A DNA stretch of 64,000 nt from Gnetum montanum (Eukaryota > Streptophyta > Gnetopsida > Gnetales > Gnetaceae): contig MNCI01010116.1 of the NCBI GenBank assembly GCA_015680685.1, positions 1,720,954 through 1,784,953 on the forward strand, read 5' to 3'. Of this stretch, positions 24,771 to 36,744 are shown piece by piece. How positions within the stretch are numbered: the first letter of the stretch is position 1; each line of letters begins with the position of its first letter. The notes under the pieces were generated by a model. It saw only the letters and a program-made list of their open reading frames with translations, made no database searches and was not told where the DNA came from. A program made the translations under genes and the position numbers.

Positions 24771-25636
24771 TGATAAAACCAATTTTTTTCATGCATGATA
24801 TTGTATCAATGATATTGTAGCTCTACTTATGTCATCATTGATACAAGGTATTAGGAGCTAAGTGGCCAAATAAATATTGACACTTGGTCACATCAGTAGA
24901 TAAAAAATTCTTTGTAGTCTTAGGAAAACTCTTGCAGTTTATTTTTGTAGTTAGCAATAGAGTGAATGCCCACAGTATGGTGTTGAGCAATTAAATGAAA
25001 TTTTTATTAGAATGGATTGTACTTGGGCATAGTTCATGTTTGACAATAAAGATCAAGACTGATTTTCATCATTACAACATCCACTTAGCTTTTTAATTTT
25101 ACTTAGTTTAATTTTCATGTTTATTTTAGCTTAGCTTTTTATATTTCCAAAGTGCTTTACTTTTCATGTTTTCTAGTAAGGTGGAATGAGTACAATTGGT
25201 GTTGAGCATTAAGTGTAATTGTTTGGAAACCCAGTAGTAGTTTCACTTAATTCTCTCAATAGTGAACTCACCTGGTAATCCCAGTAATGATTCGATAAGC
25301 CCGAGATGTGTGTGGAAAGCTAGGAATGATTGCTCATCACCATAGGCTAGAATATATTTATATTTCTATCATCACTTATTTTTAGATTTTATTCCCATCT
25401 TTTATTATGAAAGCACTTAGGAGAGAACTAAGCTTACAACATCAATATATCATATGCCTCACTTAGAGTTAAACCATATACTTGAACTTCACTAACTTGA
25501 ATTGGGAATACAATGACCATGAATCAATAATCAACTCCTAGCATACTTATATTGTCCATTCATTGATTACAATTTGATCATGTGCATGCACTTGTGACTT
25601 GTATGGTGGAGTGTTGGGATATCCTACTACCCATCA
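24771..25636 (+). mobile_element. Athila-type 3' LTR (family A)
   Basis: An 866-bp LTR beginning TGATAAAACC and ending TACCCATCA. It matches 1-844 and 13087-13280 in the opposite orientation. The TATA region, intact in the copy at 1-844, has decayed to AAATAAATATTG near 24866. It terminates the third Athila relic, whose 5' LTR has been lost. Confidence 0.85.
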
Positions 25637-25889
25637 ATGCTCATACAAGGATTACAAGCTCAAAATATCCAAAAAATTATCCATAATAATTAACATCATG
25701 CCAATAACATTATATTAACTGTTTACTTCACAACACAAACACATCCCAAGAATGCTACTACAACTAGATTTTTCACAACTAGGTTGAAATGTAAGTATGA
25801 GATAAATACTAAGGAAGAGAAGCATAGGTAGTAGGCTATGGGGGCCTCCTAATTATGGAGGGCATTTCCTTCCTTCCTTGATTCTTTTT
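25637..25889. other. Unassigned sequence
   Basis: No coding frame, repeat or RNA gene is recognised here. Confidence 0.4.
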
Positions 25890-26405
25890 CATTTTCATGT
25901 TACATGCAATTTACTTTCTTGTTATTAAGTAATTAATATTATCGTTTGTAAGCAACATGAGTACATCCACTTCGAGTAGAAATATTAATGCTTAGTAATC
26001 CTAGTAGGGAATATTTAGTACACCTAGTAGTATACACTTGGTGACCCTATAGCATTAATATATGTTCAAGATATGTACAGAAAGTGGGAACAAATAACTC
26101 ACGTTTAGGCTAGTTAGTTAACTAAGTAGTTAATTAGTTAGTTAATCTAAATATTAAATGTTTATTTGCTTAATTATTTAGTGACTGAAGAAAATAAAAA
26201 TAAATATCTCACACCTCGATCACACTTAACCATACATACAGATTAGCATAAGCATCAATTGCGAAGACAATAATTAACAATGACATAGTTCACCATCTTG
26301 GAATATTGGCCACTTAGGTAAATAAAGTCCATGGAATTTGACTAAATTGAGTGTATAAACTAGTAATTAATATAGTTGGGTATAGGAAATACCTACTACT
26401 CATCA
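25890..26405 (+). mobile_element. Athila LTR fragment (family B, 3' half)
   Basis: It matches 52480-53013 in order: an ATTAAGTAATTAAT-rich stretch, then TGTACAGAAAGTGG, then CACACTTAACCATACA, and finally CTACTACTCATCA at 26405. The 5' half is absent. After it a decayed tRNA-Asp-type primer site may start at 26406, but a SINE insertion disturbs it. Confidence 0.65.
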
Positions 26406-26412
26406 TTAACTC

Positions 26413-26428
26413 TCTTAATCCTACTCAC
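26413..26428. repeat. SINE target duplication, left
   Basis: TCTTAATCCTACTCAC, repeated at 26606-26621 as TCTTAATCTTACTCAT: 14 of 16 identical, both differences C/T. Confidence 0.75.
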
Positions 26429-26605
26429 ACCTAGAGTGTAGTGTAGTGGTTAAGACACTCATATCTTATTTAGAATGTTGTATGTTGAATTCCTACCTCC
26501 ATTCAAAAGTGTGACAACAATATAGTCTTGATGTAACATCTATCCTATTGTGTTTCCAAGCCGAATGTCTATCTACAAAGAAAGTAAAAATAAAAATACA
26601 AACTA
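26429..26605 (+). mobile_element. tRNA-derived SINE
   Basis: A 177-bp element flanked by 16-bp duplications. Near its start TAGTGTAGTGGTTAAGACAC resembles a Pol III A box (TRGYNNARNGG), and about 35 bases later TGTTGAATTCCTAC resembles a decayed B box (GGTTCGANNCC). It ends in an A-rich tail (AAAGTAAAAATAAAAATACA). This layout is the hallmark of tRNA-derived SINEs, which move using LINE proteins. The family name is not assigned. Confidence 0.75.
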
Positions 26606-26621
26606 TCTTAATCTTACTCAT
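26606..26621. repeat. SINE target duplication, right
   Basis: Partner of 26413-26428. Confidence 0.75.
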
Positions 26622-27290
26622 TTTAGCATGTCCATGTACAATGTAGATAACTTCATGCATCTCACCTTAGTAGTTCCATTGAAGTAAAGAGCCTCCACTT
26701 CATCTACACCTTTCCAAATGTAAAGGGAATGACACCAAAAAATAATGATAAGAGAAAAAAAAACAAATAAATTTCTCTCCTATTGGATTTGAGTTCATGA
26801 GAGTTCTCTAGATTGTGTGTGATTATATAAATATTATATAATCATGTCATCATACTTTTCAATAAGCAATGTCTTCAAATTCTTGAGCCTCTATGTAATC
26901 ATACTCATTAAAATTCTTAGATTAGATAATTAATAAAAATTTGAGAAAAAATAATTTGAAGACATATGCTACAAATGTTTCATGCAATGGAAGTTAAGAG
27001 ACTAGGTCACTCAATGGCTCAAAGCTATCTTATTAAAATTAAAGCTTTATCACCTCTGAAGACCCATAGGATCTATGGAATAGATATTATATTTTTATGA
27101 AAAATAGAGATAGTCTTTATAAATTGACCAAGCACCAATGGAGGTAGCAAAAGCAAATTATATAATTTTTTTTACTATAACATTATAATACTATCTTAAA
27201 TGAGTAGTCACAATACAAGAAAGAAACACAACTTATCTTCAAGGGCTCTTGACCTACATAACCTACATATATGTTATTCTTAAGGGAGTT
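26622..27290. other. Unassigned AT-rich sequence
   Basis: No frame longer than about 50 codons and no recognised domain. The last 100 bases may be degraded LINE sequence upstream of the RT. Confidence 0.35.
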
Positions 27291-27945
27291 GAATCCTTCT
27301 TTCTCATCTTATAACAAAATCCCATAAAAGTATTCTCAAATCAAAAATTATGATGGAAGAAATCAAAGCATTGACTTTTAATTTAGCAAATGGTAAAACT
27401 CCAAGATTTGATGGTTTTTCAATTGAATTTTTTAAGAAGCATTAGGACATTGTTGGAGATCATCGCTTTAATCTTTTCCAAGAAGTCACTAAAAAAGTTT
27501 ATTTTAGTAAAAATATTGATAAAGGTATGATTCATATTCTTCCTAAGAATAGAGATATTCAACATATTGATAATTGGAGGTTTATTACGCTTCTTAATAG
27601 CATTCACAAAATTTTAGCTAAATGCATGACTTGTTGAATGCAAAAGGTTGTAGAAGATATCATCAAACTTGGACATCCTAGTTTTGTTAAAGGTAGACAT
27701 ATATAAAATAATGTCATTATAGCTTAGGAAGGAATGTAGCCAACTTTTGATACTATCTAGGATATTGCTTTTATTAAGTTAGATTATGCTAAAACTTATG
27801 ATAGGATTGAATGATATTTTATTATTTCTTATCTCTATAAACTTGGATTTAGTGATCATTTTATTTATCTTTTCTATATCTTTCTCATTAGTGCTAATGT
27901 TCAAGTTACCCTAATTTTAGATTGAGTTCCTCTTTTTTTCTATAG
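27291..27945 (+). pseudogene. LINE reverse transcriptase remnant, first part
   Basis: Around 27363-27430 the frame reads EEIKALTFNLANGKTPRFDG then FSIEFFKKH, matching the start of plant L1-type RT (E-I-Al-KaPGpDGF-FfK). IDNWRFITLLNSIHKILAKCM (27570-27625) and GHPSFVKGRHI (27670-27705) are the next conserved blocks, and IKLDYAKTYDRIE (27775-27812) is the LKLDFEKAYDRV block with the catalytic Asp. Stops are frequent. The endonuclease domain is not visible. The frame is interrupted at about 27945 by an LTR fragment. Confidence 0.8.
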
Positions 27946-28330
27946 TGTCTAGGTACATTGTCACTTGAATAAGACACCATACAACTGACTCAGATCCACA
28001 CTACAGGCACTCACTGATTGTTCTCTAAGACTATAGAATAAAACTGCAAGAGTTTGGCTACACTATTGACTAATTGACTCCTAAACCATATGTCCAAGTG
28101 TTATATTTATAGGTTGGCACACATCCCCCAATATCAAATATCCAATAATGTAGCATATGATATGATACCTGATATGCGATATCACGGCTTTGATATTGAA
28201 GTTTCTATATCATAGCTATTCAAAAATTGACTTTTTATAAAATAGATGTGGTATAGCATCAATGATATTGCAGATTCCATGTAGCATTAGTGATATCCCA
28301 TCCAACTGATGATTCATCAGTTGATAAAAT
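27946..28330 (-). mobile_element. Athila LTR and polypurine-end fragment in the LINE
   Basis: On the minus strand it starts with CATCAGTTGGATGGG, like the polypurine end at 845-870, and continues through the LTR 5' half, including a TATA-like CCTATAAATATAACAC near 28100-28115. It stops at about 27946. It resembles 540-860. Neither flank shows a clear target duplication. Confidence 0.55.
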
Positions 28331-29430
28331 TGAAAAGAAGCTTGATAAATGAAAAAAAAATGCTTTCCCTTCAAAAATTTTAGTTAGTAAGCAGATACTT
28401 CAATCAACTCATATTTATTACCCTAGTTTTTGGGCTCCTTATAAAACTTATTATGGTAGAACTAATTGTATTATTAGTTAGTTCTCTTGATCTACAAAAA
28501 GGTTTTTCTAGAGTTACTTTGGATATTTGCACTAGTAGAAAAAAAGATAAAGGACTTGACCTCATTAATTTTTATAACTAAGGAATTTCTCTCCTATCAA
28601 AATGGATTGCAAAGTGCATTAATGGAGATAATGTTTGGATGCTCAGTTTTAGAAATAGAATGATAACAATTGGTCTTCTAATAGCTTATTTCATTACTTC
28701 TTTTCTCCTCAAGCTATTTTTATTCTTAGTTCTTTAATACTTAAAAATAATTTGGAAGGCATGATGCAAGCTTAGTAAATATTAGGATTACAATCATATT
28801 ACATATTTAGAAGATATGCTTAAGTAAATTAGCACATAGTGGCTTTCCCTTAATGAAGGAGCTTGGACTACTAATTCATCTAGATTGTGTACTACTTGAA
28901 GAAAATTTGATATCATGTATTTTCTTGTCTACATCTGCATGATAGATGAATTATGTGGAATGAAGCTTCTAGCCTGTATGGTTTGAACAAAAAGAGAAAA
29001 AAGAATTTTTTAAAAATTAATTTCTAATTTTGAGAATTTATTTAAAGTTGAAAATAGTTTGCATTAGTCTTTTCCAAATATTTTTTGGAAGGATGATTGA
29101 TTTGTGTTTCTTTTTAATTACAAAGTTTCATATGAGATTGTTACAAATAATGATTTTATTCATAAAAAATTCAATAATACCTCAAAAATGCAATTACCAT
29201 CACACTTTTAGATGAGGAAAATGAAATATATTTGGATAACTACTACCTTTCCTAACATTTGTATTTTTTAATGATGTCTTAGTCCTCAAGGTGTTTCTAT
29301 CAACATTCATCTTAAAAATATGAGAATTATTTCTCCCCAATGTCTTCTTTGTAGAAGTAAAGACTCATTTTCTCATGGTTTTTTGGAATGTCTTGTTGCT
29401 TAGCATACTTAGAAATGAACATCCCTAATT
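28331..29430 (+). pseudogene. LINE remnant, second part with zf-RVT-like block
   Basis: After the LTR fragment the LINE continues: KKLDK-KKNAFPSKI (28335-28380) corresponds to the L-gW-k--LS-aGR region after RT, and GLDLINFYN-GISLLSKWIAKCINGD (28553-28630) to the KGGLGi-dl---N-ALL-KW-WR block. Near 29330-29400 the frame reads SPQCLLCRSKDSFSHGFLEC, the Cys/His knuckle (zf-RVT) at the end of plant L1 proteins. The order fits one element read 5' to 3'. Heavily decayed. Confidence 0.7.
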
Positions 29431-30029
29431 TGTAGAAACTTTTAATCAAGCACCAATGAAGTCACTCTTAGAAATCAACTTTTCTTATTTACTTCCTTTT
29501 TTTTCATTTAGAAATATCTTTGACAACTTGTATTCTCCTTTAGTTAGAAGCTTTAGTGGGTAGTTATTTTTTGACAACAAAAGTATAACTATGATCTTTT
29601 TTTTTAGGAGTTAAATATTATATTCTAAAAGATGTCACTTTTTAGCTACAAATTTAAGTAAGAAAGTTCCTAGTGAAAGCTAAACAATTAATTTATTTGT
29701 TATAGTATTAAATTCTTTTATTTTGAAAGCTCAAGGATAGAAATCTTTTAGCTTTTGTTGCTATTTTTTCATTATTTCTGATTGATGTGTTTTGTTATTC
29801 TTAGAGAGAGTTTTTTCCTTTTTTTTACAAGAAATCCTTTAGCATGAACTGAAAACCCATGATAGTGCTTCTAAACAAGAGGAAGGTTTGATTCTTTTTC
29901 TACCCTAAAGGGGAGGTTTTTCAAGATTTTTTGTAAGGATAAAAACTTAAAAAGGCATCCTCAAAACCCTTGGGCTTTTCATTAAGCTCTCTCTTTAGTG
30001 ATATGATGAACTTTGATTTTTTAAATATT
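29431..30029. other. Unassigned sequence after LINE
   Basis: A T-rich stretch, possibly the LINE 3' end. I see no supportable domain or poly-A tail. Confidence 0.35.
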
Positions 30030-30674
30030 ATTATCTATTTGTTTGGGTTTTGACACTCCCACCAAATTCTAATATGATGAGAACATAGGTGAAGCTTTTT
30101 GATAACATTTTGATAATTGATTAGAATAGTAGTTGAGAGATAGTAAACTTTCACATCTAGTTTATTAGATCTAATGTGAGGAAAATAAATTTTTTTGTTG
30201 CCTTCTATGTTATACCACATCTATGTTAAAACATTTCGCTAAACTAGTTGGCAAATATACTTAGAATTTTGCTGCACATCGTCTGAAGAAATATTCCATT
30301 TTCTCAACCATTGCATTTCCTGAAAATGCCAACAATGGTTTCCTGAATCCTTAAGAACTTTTTAAAAAGAATTCGTCTTACCTTAAGCTATGTAAGCTAC
30401 AAGTATATGTAATGAATTAGCACAATGCTTGTACTTCTAAAGGTAATAAATCACATTCACATGATAATGTTGAGTAAAGTATTTGCATCTTCACTTTTAA
30501 CTCATCAAGAAGAATTTTTTTTTGAATTTTTTCAATATATTTTCAAAGTTTAGGGATGAATTTAGGTCCCAAAGAGCACATCCATATAATAAAATAAGAT
30601 AGACGATTAAAAAAACTTGTTTTCTAACTTTTTATAGATGATAACATGAAAAACTTATTTTCTGACTTTCCAAG
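30030..30674 (-). pseudogene. Minus-strand LINE-like remnant
   Basis: The minus strand reads LILLYGCALWDLNS near 30615-30570, like the ILLYGCEVWG block that follows RT in some non-LTR elements. Then come a basic stretch and HCWHFQEMQWLRKWNISSDD (30340-30280). An open piece of 61 codons is at 30220-30035. The target duplication of the large element falls inside this ORF: the minus-strand frame reads on from 49255-49219 into 30674 as TLDLES and then QKISF. The family assignment is tentative. Confidence 0.45.
30670..30674. repeat. Target-site duplication CCAAG, left
   Basis: Identical to 49219-49223, and immediately precedes the LTR start TGAAACACCAC. Confidence 0.9.
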
Positions 30675-32102
30675 TGAAACACCACTAATTTCGGCCTAAC
30701 ACTTTGAAACAAGAACAACTCACACTTGAGCTGTCAAAGATAAAAGTTTAAGCTTGTCCTGGGAACTCACACTGGCTTGCAAATTTTTCACTCATGCTAT
30801 GGTCGCAACGTGAGTACAACGTGACTGACTCTAAGAACCCCAAACCTGGGTAAGAATGATCTGATTTCTAGGGTGTAAGCCATCCTCGAAGACCACTAAT
30901 GTGTTTTAGCATTTAGGAATTCAAATTTGGAGACAAATTGGTCACATTTTCACACTCACGTTGTCACTCATGCTGATGTCACGCTGCCAGTGTGAGTGTA
31001 GCGTGAGTAACTTTCAGAGCCCAAAACTAAGTCAAAATGATCTAATTTCCAAGGTGCAAGTCATCCTTAGGGATCGTTATTGACAACTTCAGATTTCAGC
31101 CTCCAAAATTCCAGATTTCAAGTCCAAAAATTGTAGGTTTTTACACTGGTATGGTCGCGCTGCACTTACGCTGGTAGTGTGAGTCCAGCGTGAGCTGCCA
31201 AAAGTGGTTCAAAAATCACTTTCAACCTTAGTTTTTGATTTTTAGATCACTCTCAAGGTCAACCATAGTCAGGAAATCATTACACTTCAAGAATCAGGCT
31301 TCAAAAATCAAAATTTGATGGAAAATATGTCATTTTGGCTCACTCATGCTGAGGTCACACTAAGGTCACACTAGCAATGCGAGTGTAGTGTGAGTGTAGC
31401 ATGCACATGTTGAAGACATGCTAAGACAAAATCCACTCACACTAGAAGTTCTAGTCAGGCGAAGATGCCTCAAACAGCCATAGAACCACTTGAATCAACA
31501 TCCTACAACAGTCAAGTTAGAGATCCAGAAGTTTCAAGCAAGCCAGAATCAATTTCTCTTGTTGTACATTATCATTCCATTGTAAATTTTCATCATTTTT
31601 GAGCTTGTCAGGCTCTTATGCTCCGAATTTTATGTGCTTCCATGAGCATAAGCTAGCTTGAGTAAGTTATCACATGCTGTAAGATACAATGCACCTAGTC
31701 AAGAACATAGCTTGTCCGCACACGTCCAACTCACACATAGCCATCCATTGGACACATGTCACTCAATCCGTTTTCCTATCATATCTTAGCCATTATTTTT
31801 TTTACTCTGTTTTACATTCAGTTTAAGTTTTTTTTGCAATACTGTTCTGCATAAGTTTCTGTTTACATTTAGTGCGCACTGTTTACATTTGGAAAATTAG
31901 TTACAATAACCCCAGCTCAAGCAATAGTTTACGCTCAGGGAAGTCCTTAGTTGATTTGCATGTAGACCATACAAGGCACTCTGTCTTCGTTTCCTTTTCC
32001 AACTTGCCCTCACATGAAGGTAGGGTCAACTGTGTCTACTCGACGATCTTTCGGTGTTTATTTTTCCCTTCTAGCCTTACACCGACGATTTAGGTCAATA
32101 CA
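30675..32102 (+). mobile_element. 5' LTR of Tat element (promoter deleted)
   Basis: 1428 bp, starting TGAAACACCAC and ending GGTCAATACA. It matches 47480-49218 but lacks 284 bp equivalent to 48622-48905, including the TATA box. Both sides of the gap are bounded by CCATT in the intact copy. The LTR is dense in ACTCACGCTG-like decamers in both orientations (30930-31450), often paired as inverted repeats such as 31140-31200. Confidence 0.9.
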
Positions 32103-32108
32103 GTAAAT

Positions 32109-32126
32109 TGGTGCTAGAAGGAGGGT
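32109..32126 (+). other. Primer-binding site of Tat element
   Basis: TGGTGCTAGAAGGAGGGT starts six bases after the LTR. TGG fits the CCA end of a tRNA. The tRNA is not identified. Confidence 0.6.
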
Positions 32127-32440
32127 CTGACTTGTTTATTGTTTGTCAAAATGTTAATCATGCTACCTATCCAACCGCTGCATAGACAAAGTGCTGAAAG
32201 TAAAGCCCAACTTGTCCAGCTAGCTTACATATGCTAGCTTAACTTACCCATCCTGTCTGCCCCCGAGTATCTCACGCTATAGTTAATTCACGCTACAACT
32301 ACTCATGTTCTTTGTCAGTCACACTGCAATTAACTCATGCTACTTGTCAGCTCATGCTGCCTATCAGGTCACACTACCTATCAGCTCATGTTGTCATTTT
32401 CTCACACTCTTAGCTTACTGACGCTGTCAGTTGCTCACTA
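32127..32440 (+). other. Leader with TCACGCTG-like repeats
   Basis: Noncoding. Between 32260 and 32430 the motif TCACGCTG and its variants occur about ten times, including GCTCATGCTGCCTATCAG followed by a near copy. It is the same motif family as in the LTRs and at 40790-41330. Confidence 0.6.
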
Positions 32441-35333
32441 TGGAATCCTCCCAAATTAACCCAGTGACACTACCGATCTCTAACTTTGGGACTGAAACTT
32501 TGATCCCTGTGACTACTACAAAATCCATAACTGTTATTGAATAGATAAACCCCTAAGGCCCTACATGCCAGTCACTCAGGCTACAGGGAAAAGACCCTAC
32601 CTATGCAACTCTTACACCCGAATAGTATAACTTCATCTGTGTCAAGATCCAAGCTAACTTGCCCATCAATCGTGTAGAGAGGGAAGCAAAGCGAGACTAT
32701 GAACTTATTCACAGAGGAGGTCATGAGTTCATCCCTTTAGCATTTGATATAATCCCACTATCTGAACACCATCATAAACTCATATCCCAGCTCCTCATGG
32801 CAAGACGTCAAGCCTTACAGCCACCTCTAATAGAGCCTCAGGGTGGAGATGAGGAAGATGACTTCATAGCCTAATCTGAACATGGAGATTTGTACCATAC
32901 CATCAGTCCTCATGCCCATACAAACCCATTATTCTAACCCTTCCTAGAAGAGACTATACCTCGACCACTAGCTTCTCTATAGGAAGTACCCACCTCCATT
33001 CCCATCTTCTCCAAGCTCAATGTTTAATCTAACTTGTCCACTTTCATCATACCTTTGCAAATACAATCCCAACAACCTCCTCCCCAAACTAATGCAAGAT
33101 CAACCTTTCGACCTCAAGTGATTGGAATGCCATCAGTTATACCAACTTCCATGTCCACCCATTACATACCTCAAGTGCAAATCTAGCAAGCATCATTGAT
33201 CACTTCACAACCTGTGGTTGGGCAATGGGTTCCACCAACTGTTCAGCAAAACCTATCTACTTACTACAGTGTACCATACCCCGTAGTCTCCACCCCGAAT
33301 GTCATTCCACTATAGCAAAAAACAGCCCAACTACTCTCTCTTTCCACAAACGATGCAACAATAGAATCATTATCAACCACCACCAACACAAACCGCTAGT
33401 TTGCCTACTGCTCAAGAGTGGGCAGACACGAAGAAAATGATGCACTCGTTAGCAGAAGAATTAAAGTGCCTTAAAACTGTGAACACCGAGGAAGTTAAGG
33501 TACTAGACTTCTATCAAGATGATCTAATTGACCCCTCAGTTCCACTGCTAACCTTGCCAAAGGGAGTCTCATTACCCCAACTAACCAAGTACAATGGAGA
33601 GGGAGATCCAAATGCTCACCTAGTAATGTTTTGAACAAAATGTCTATTGCTTCAGGCATGGCCTCATGTAATCCTACGTGTGTTCACTATGTCGTTAACC
33701 AGAAAAGCCTTAGACTGGTACTGAGCTTTACCCTGTAGCTTCATATCTTCTCTAGAAGACTTGTTGCACCAGTGTTTCATCCATTTCAAATACAATCTAA
33801 AGCCTGAAGTCACGTTGGATAGCTTGATTTAGATTAAACAAGCACCATTAGAGCCAACATAGAAATTCATCCAAAGGTGGAGTGCAGCCTTGAATGAACA
33901 TCCAAACATATCTACTTACCATCCTTAAGGTGGCCATGAATGACTTTATTAAGTCTAAGCTTTACTATTTGAAAGCCCGCACATTAAGCCAAGCATTTGT
34001 GCAAATTAAGAATATACAAGAGGTGGCACAAACAAGTAATGGCCCAGCCTACTTGACCTTTAGGAGCCAACATACGAGGAATGATAAATACAAAATAATG
34101 GTAGCAGCAGTGGCTGAGACAACCTAACCTAGCCATCCAAGAAAAAAGGGAAAACAACCCGCTGTCCCAAATGGCCATGAAAGAAACACACCCACACCTA
34201 CACCTGAAACTTCACCAACATGGGTCATGCCTGCACATTCGAAAGAAAAGACCCCACTCAATATATACCCTTGTCCATGAAGCCTTCACAATTGCTTGAT
34301 CAACTTCTAAGGCTAGGTTAATCAAACATAAACAAATGTCTCCCACGGCGTCTCAAAAACATGATCGATTCTGTGAATTGGCCAAGAACCCATCCTTAGC
34401 AATAGCCAATGAACCCCCCTTCCAAGAGGCTTTAGATTGGATAGGTTTTTTGAATATCATCAATGGTGTGGTCATGGGACTAATTACTATTTCACCTTGA
34501 AACAGGATATACAACACATGATTGATAGGGATGAAGAAGTATTCGATGAGGCAAACCCAATAAGACCCCAAAATCAACCCATGGGGGTCTACAAGGATCC
34601 CCTCAATACCAATGATGTACCAAATGTGATTAATACTATCCATGTAGAGAATAGATAGGACGTCCCGAAAAAACCTTTTGTGATTTGCAAGCCTTCAGAA
34701 AACACACCTACCCCAATATCTTTTCAAATCCCTTTCATCATACACACATCCCCTACACCACAACAACAATTTGTCATCCGCGTACCTCCTTCTATTGCAA
34801 CAAAAACCACACTGTCCGAAAATTGACCCATTCCCTTTGTGATCTGGGTTCCAAAACACCCTGACACACAACCCACCTCTGTTCCTCTGCAACCTTTGGG
34901 AGAACATCTTGCTGATAAACTAACAAGAGAGGGCCTGGAAAGAGAAAACCATCAGCACAAAGTAGGACCACCAAAGCCCACATCACTAAATGCTGTTCCC
35001 ATGGGTCCATCCATTAATGAGCCTAGTACAAGTCATCAAAACAAAAATAATGTCATGGGTTGTGTCCCGAACTCAGCATCCTCAGTTACCAACCCAAAAT
35101 TTCCTCCAAGAGAAATACAAATGCTAGGTCAAATGGACCAAATGTCCATGGACAAGGGTGCCCCAAACGGTAAAGACCTAGCCAATGCATTGACTCAAGT
35201 CACACAAGCCTTGAAACAAAAGAATACTTATTTAAGTCTGTATGACCTAGTAATGACTTCTCTAGTACATCAGGAAGCTCTTGTGAAGATGCTGACTTTG
35301 ATCCCTATTAGTGAGGACGTTCCTGCAGATTAA
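32440..35333 (+). pseudogene. Tat-type gag remnant
   Basis: ATG at 32440 (MESSQINPV) is a plausible start. A Pro/Gln/Ser/Thr-rich region (32900-33400) is followed by LPQLTKYNGEGDPNAHLVMF (33572-33631), the start of the Retrotrans_gag capsid domain (KYNG-GDP--HL). MSLTRKALDWY and FIHFKYNLKPE (33690-33800) continue it. RFFEYHQWCGHGTNYYFTLK and QDIQHMIDRDE (34440-34540) match the Tat Gag C-terminal motif F-C-yH---GH-T--C--LK--IE-LI, with one zinc Cys changed to Tyr. A 164-codon open frame runs to 35333. Frames shift at least twice and stops are present. Confidence 0.8.
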
Positions 35334-35339
35334 CCATCC

Positions 35340-36137
35340 ATTTATGCAGTATTGTCCCTGAAACCTTAGGAATTAAAGACTATGTCCCTAGAGTTTCGTG
35401 CTAAGAACATTAAGCTAGATGAGAAAATAGGAGAAGTCACAATAGCCCCTATGTTGATAACAATATAGGTCAATCATTTCAAGATACGTAGGGTGCATGT
35501 CGATGACAGTGCAACGACAAACGTAATGCCTTTTCCCATCATCAAAAAACTAGGACTTACTAAACAAATACAACCCATGATAACTTCTTTCTTAAAATCC
35601 TTCATTAGTTCCTGTGTTGGGATGAAAGGTATGGTTACCTTGGATTTCATAGCCAGGGACCAATTCCCCATATCATCTGAATTTATAGTCATTGATGAAA
35701 TGCCAGTATTTAATTTGATTCTAGGACGTCCCTGGCTAGCTCAACTTAGAGTTGTATCCTCACCAATCCATCAAGAGATCCACCTACCTTACGAGGATGG
35801 TGAAATCATCATATATGGGGATACAACAGCATCATCCACTTCCTTACACCCTAGGGTAGATCAAGAGTCAAAAATCGAGTTTGTTAAGCCTAAGTAAGAA
35901 TCTATGAGCATACATCAAGAGATGAACCCAACGTTAACTCACGATCTTACTAAAACTGAGGAAGCACCAAACAACATAAACATAGGAGCCATTCCTACTA
36001 ACATCTCTTGGTCAGAATTACCCTTTGACATCACTAGTGAAGGGGAACTAAGTAAAAGATCATACCTACATGCCCAGCCCCACATGTTAAACTACAAAGG
36101 ACCAAGAGGCAACTCAATAACTAGAGTGAATCATTAA
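35340..36137 (+). pseudogene. Tat aspartic protease remnant
   Basis: At 35490 the frame reads RVHVDDSATTNVMPF; Tat proteases usually have LVDGGSS-N-LP, so the active-site Asp is present but the Gly is not. VFNLILGRPWLAQL (35706-35747) is the diagnostic flap-end motif. The open piece 35493-35897 is 134 codons, and one stop later the frame continues 35904-36137. The C-terminal extension merges into the 30-bp repeats (HMLNYK at 36083). Confidence 0.8.
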
Positions 36138-36400
36138 ATGTCTGAAATGACATTAAACTACCAATCGTTTGGTATGATGTTAAACTACCAGCGAACATCC
36201 ACAATGACATTAAACTAGCCATGGTAAAAATGGCCGATTTCTATTAAAAGATTCCTAAAACTATTATTGCTTTTAGCCCACTATGGCATAAAACTGGTAA
36301 TCTTTCTTTCTTTAACAACATATGCAACAATCCACCATGACTTTAGACTGATGTGAACAACCCGAAATGGCTTTAAACTAGGATTCAATACGTAACAAGT
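36078..36400. repeat. ATGAC-TTAAACTA repeats, cluster 1
   Basis: The core ATGAYNTTAAACTAC occurs at 36083 (variant), 36147, 36174 and 36204, with weaker copies near 36283, 36339 and 36370, spaced roughly 27-60 bases. The first copies are still in the protease frame and encode MLNY/MTLNY. Related clusters are at 42290-42375 and 45960-46300. Confidence 0.7.
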
Positions 36401-36744
36401 TTACAAACATTCACTACGTTATGTCAAATTTTAGTTTAAATGATACAAGTTGCAATATTGATCTATGCCTTCTTGTTACTTACCTCTTTTACAAGTGTTG
36501 AATTACATTCTATTCCCTCATTTTACATTTAGATACACGCATATGTTCATGATAATACTTGATAAAGAAAATAAAAAGAGAAAACATATAAAATAAAAAA
36601 ATATATACGTTAATATGGAAGTGAAATTACAACAAAGTTATGCCATAACTAGGTCCATGTTATTACATTTTTCAACCATATATTTCCATCAAACATTCAA
36701 AAATTCAAAAACATTTAATATCTAAAGTCTGATTAACAATAAGC
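36401..36744. other. 3' flank of the antisense gene
   Basis: AT-rich and noncoding on both strands. It would hold the 3' untranslated region and poly-A signal of the minus-strand gene; no single AATAAA can be singled out. Confidence 0.4.

Noticed and set aside
26429-26605. Functional tRNA gene
   Set aside because: A-box-like and B-box-like strings are present, but no cloverleaf can be folded by eye; the tail and flanks fit a SINE.
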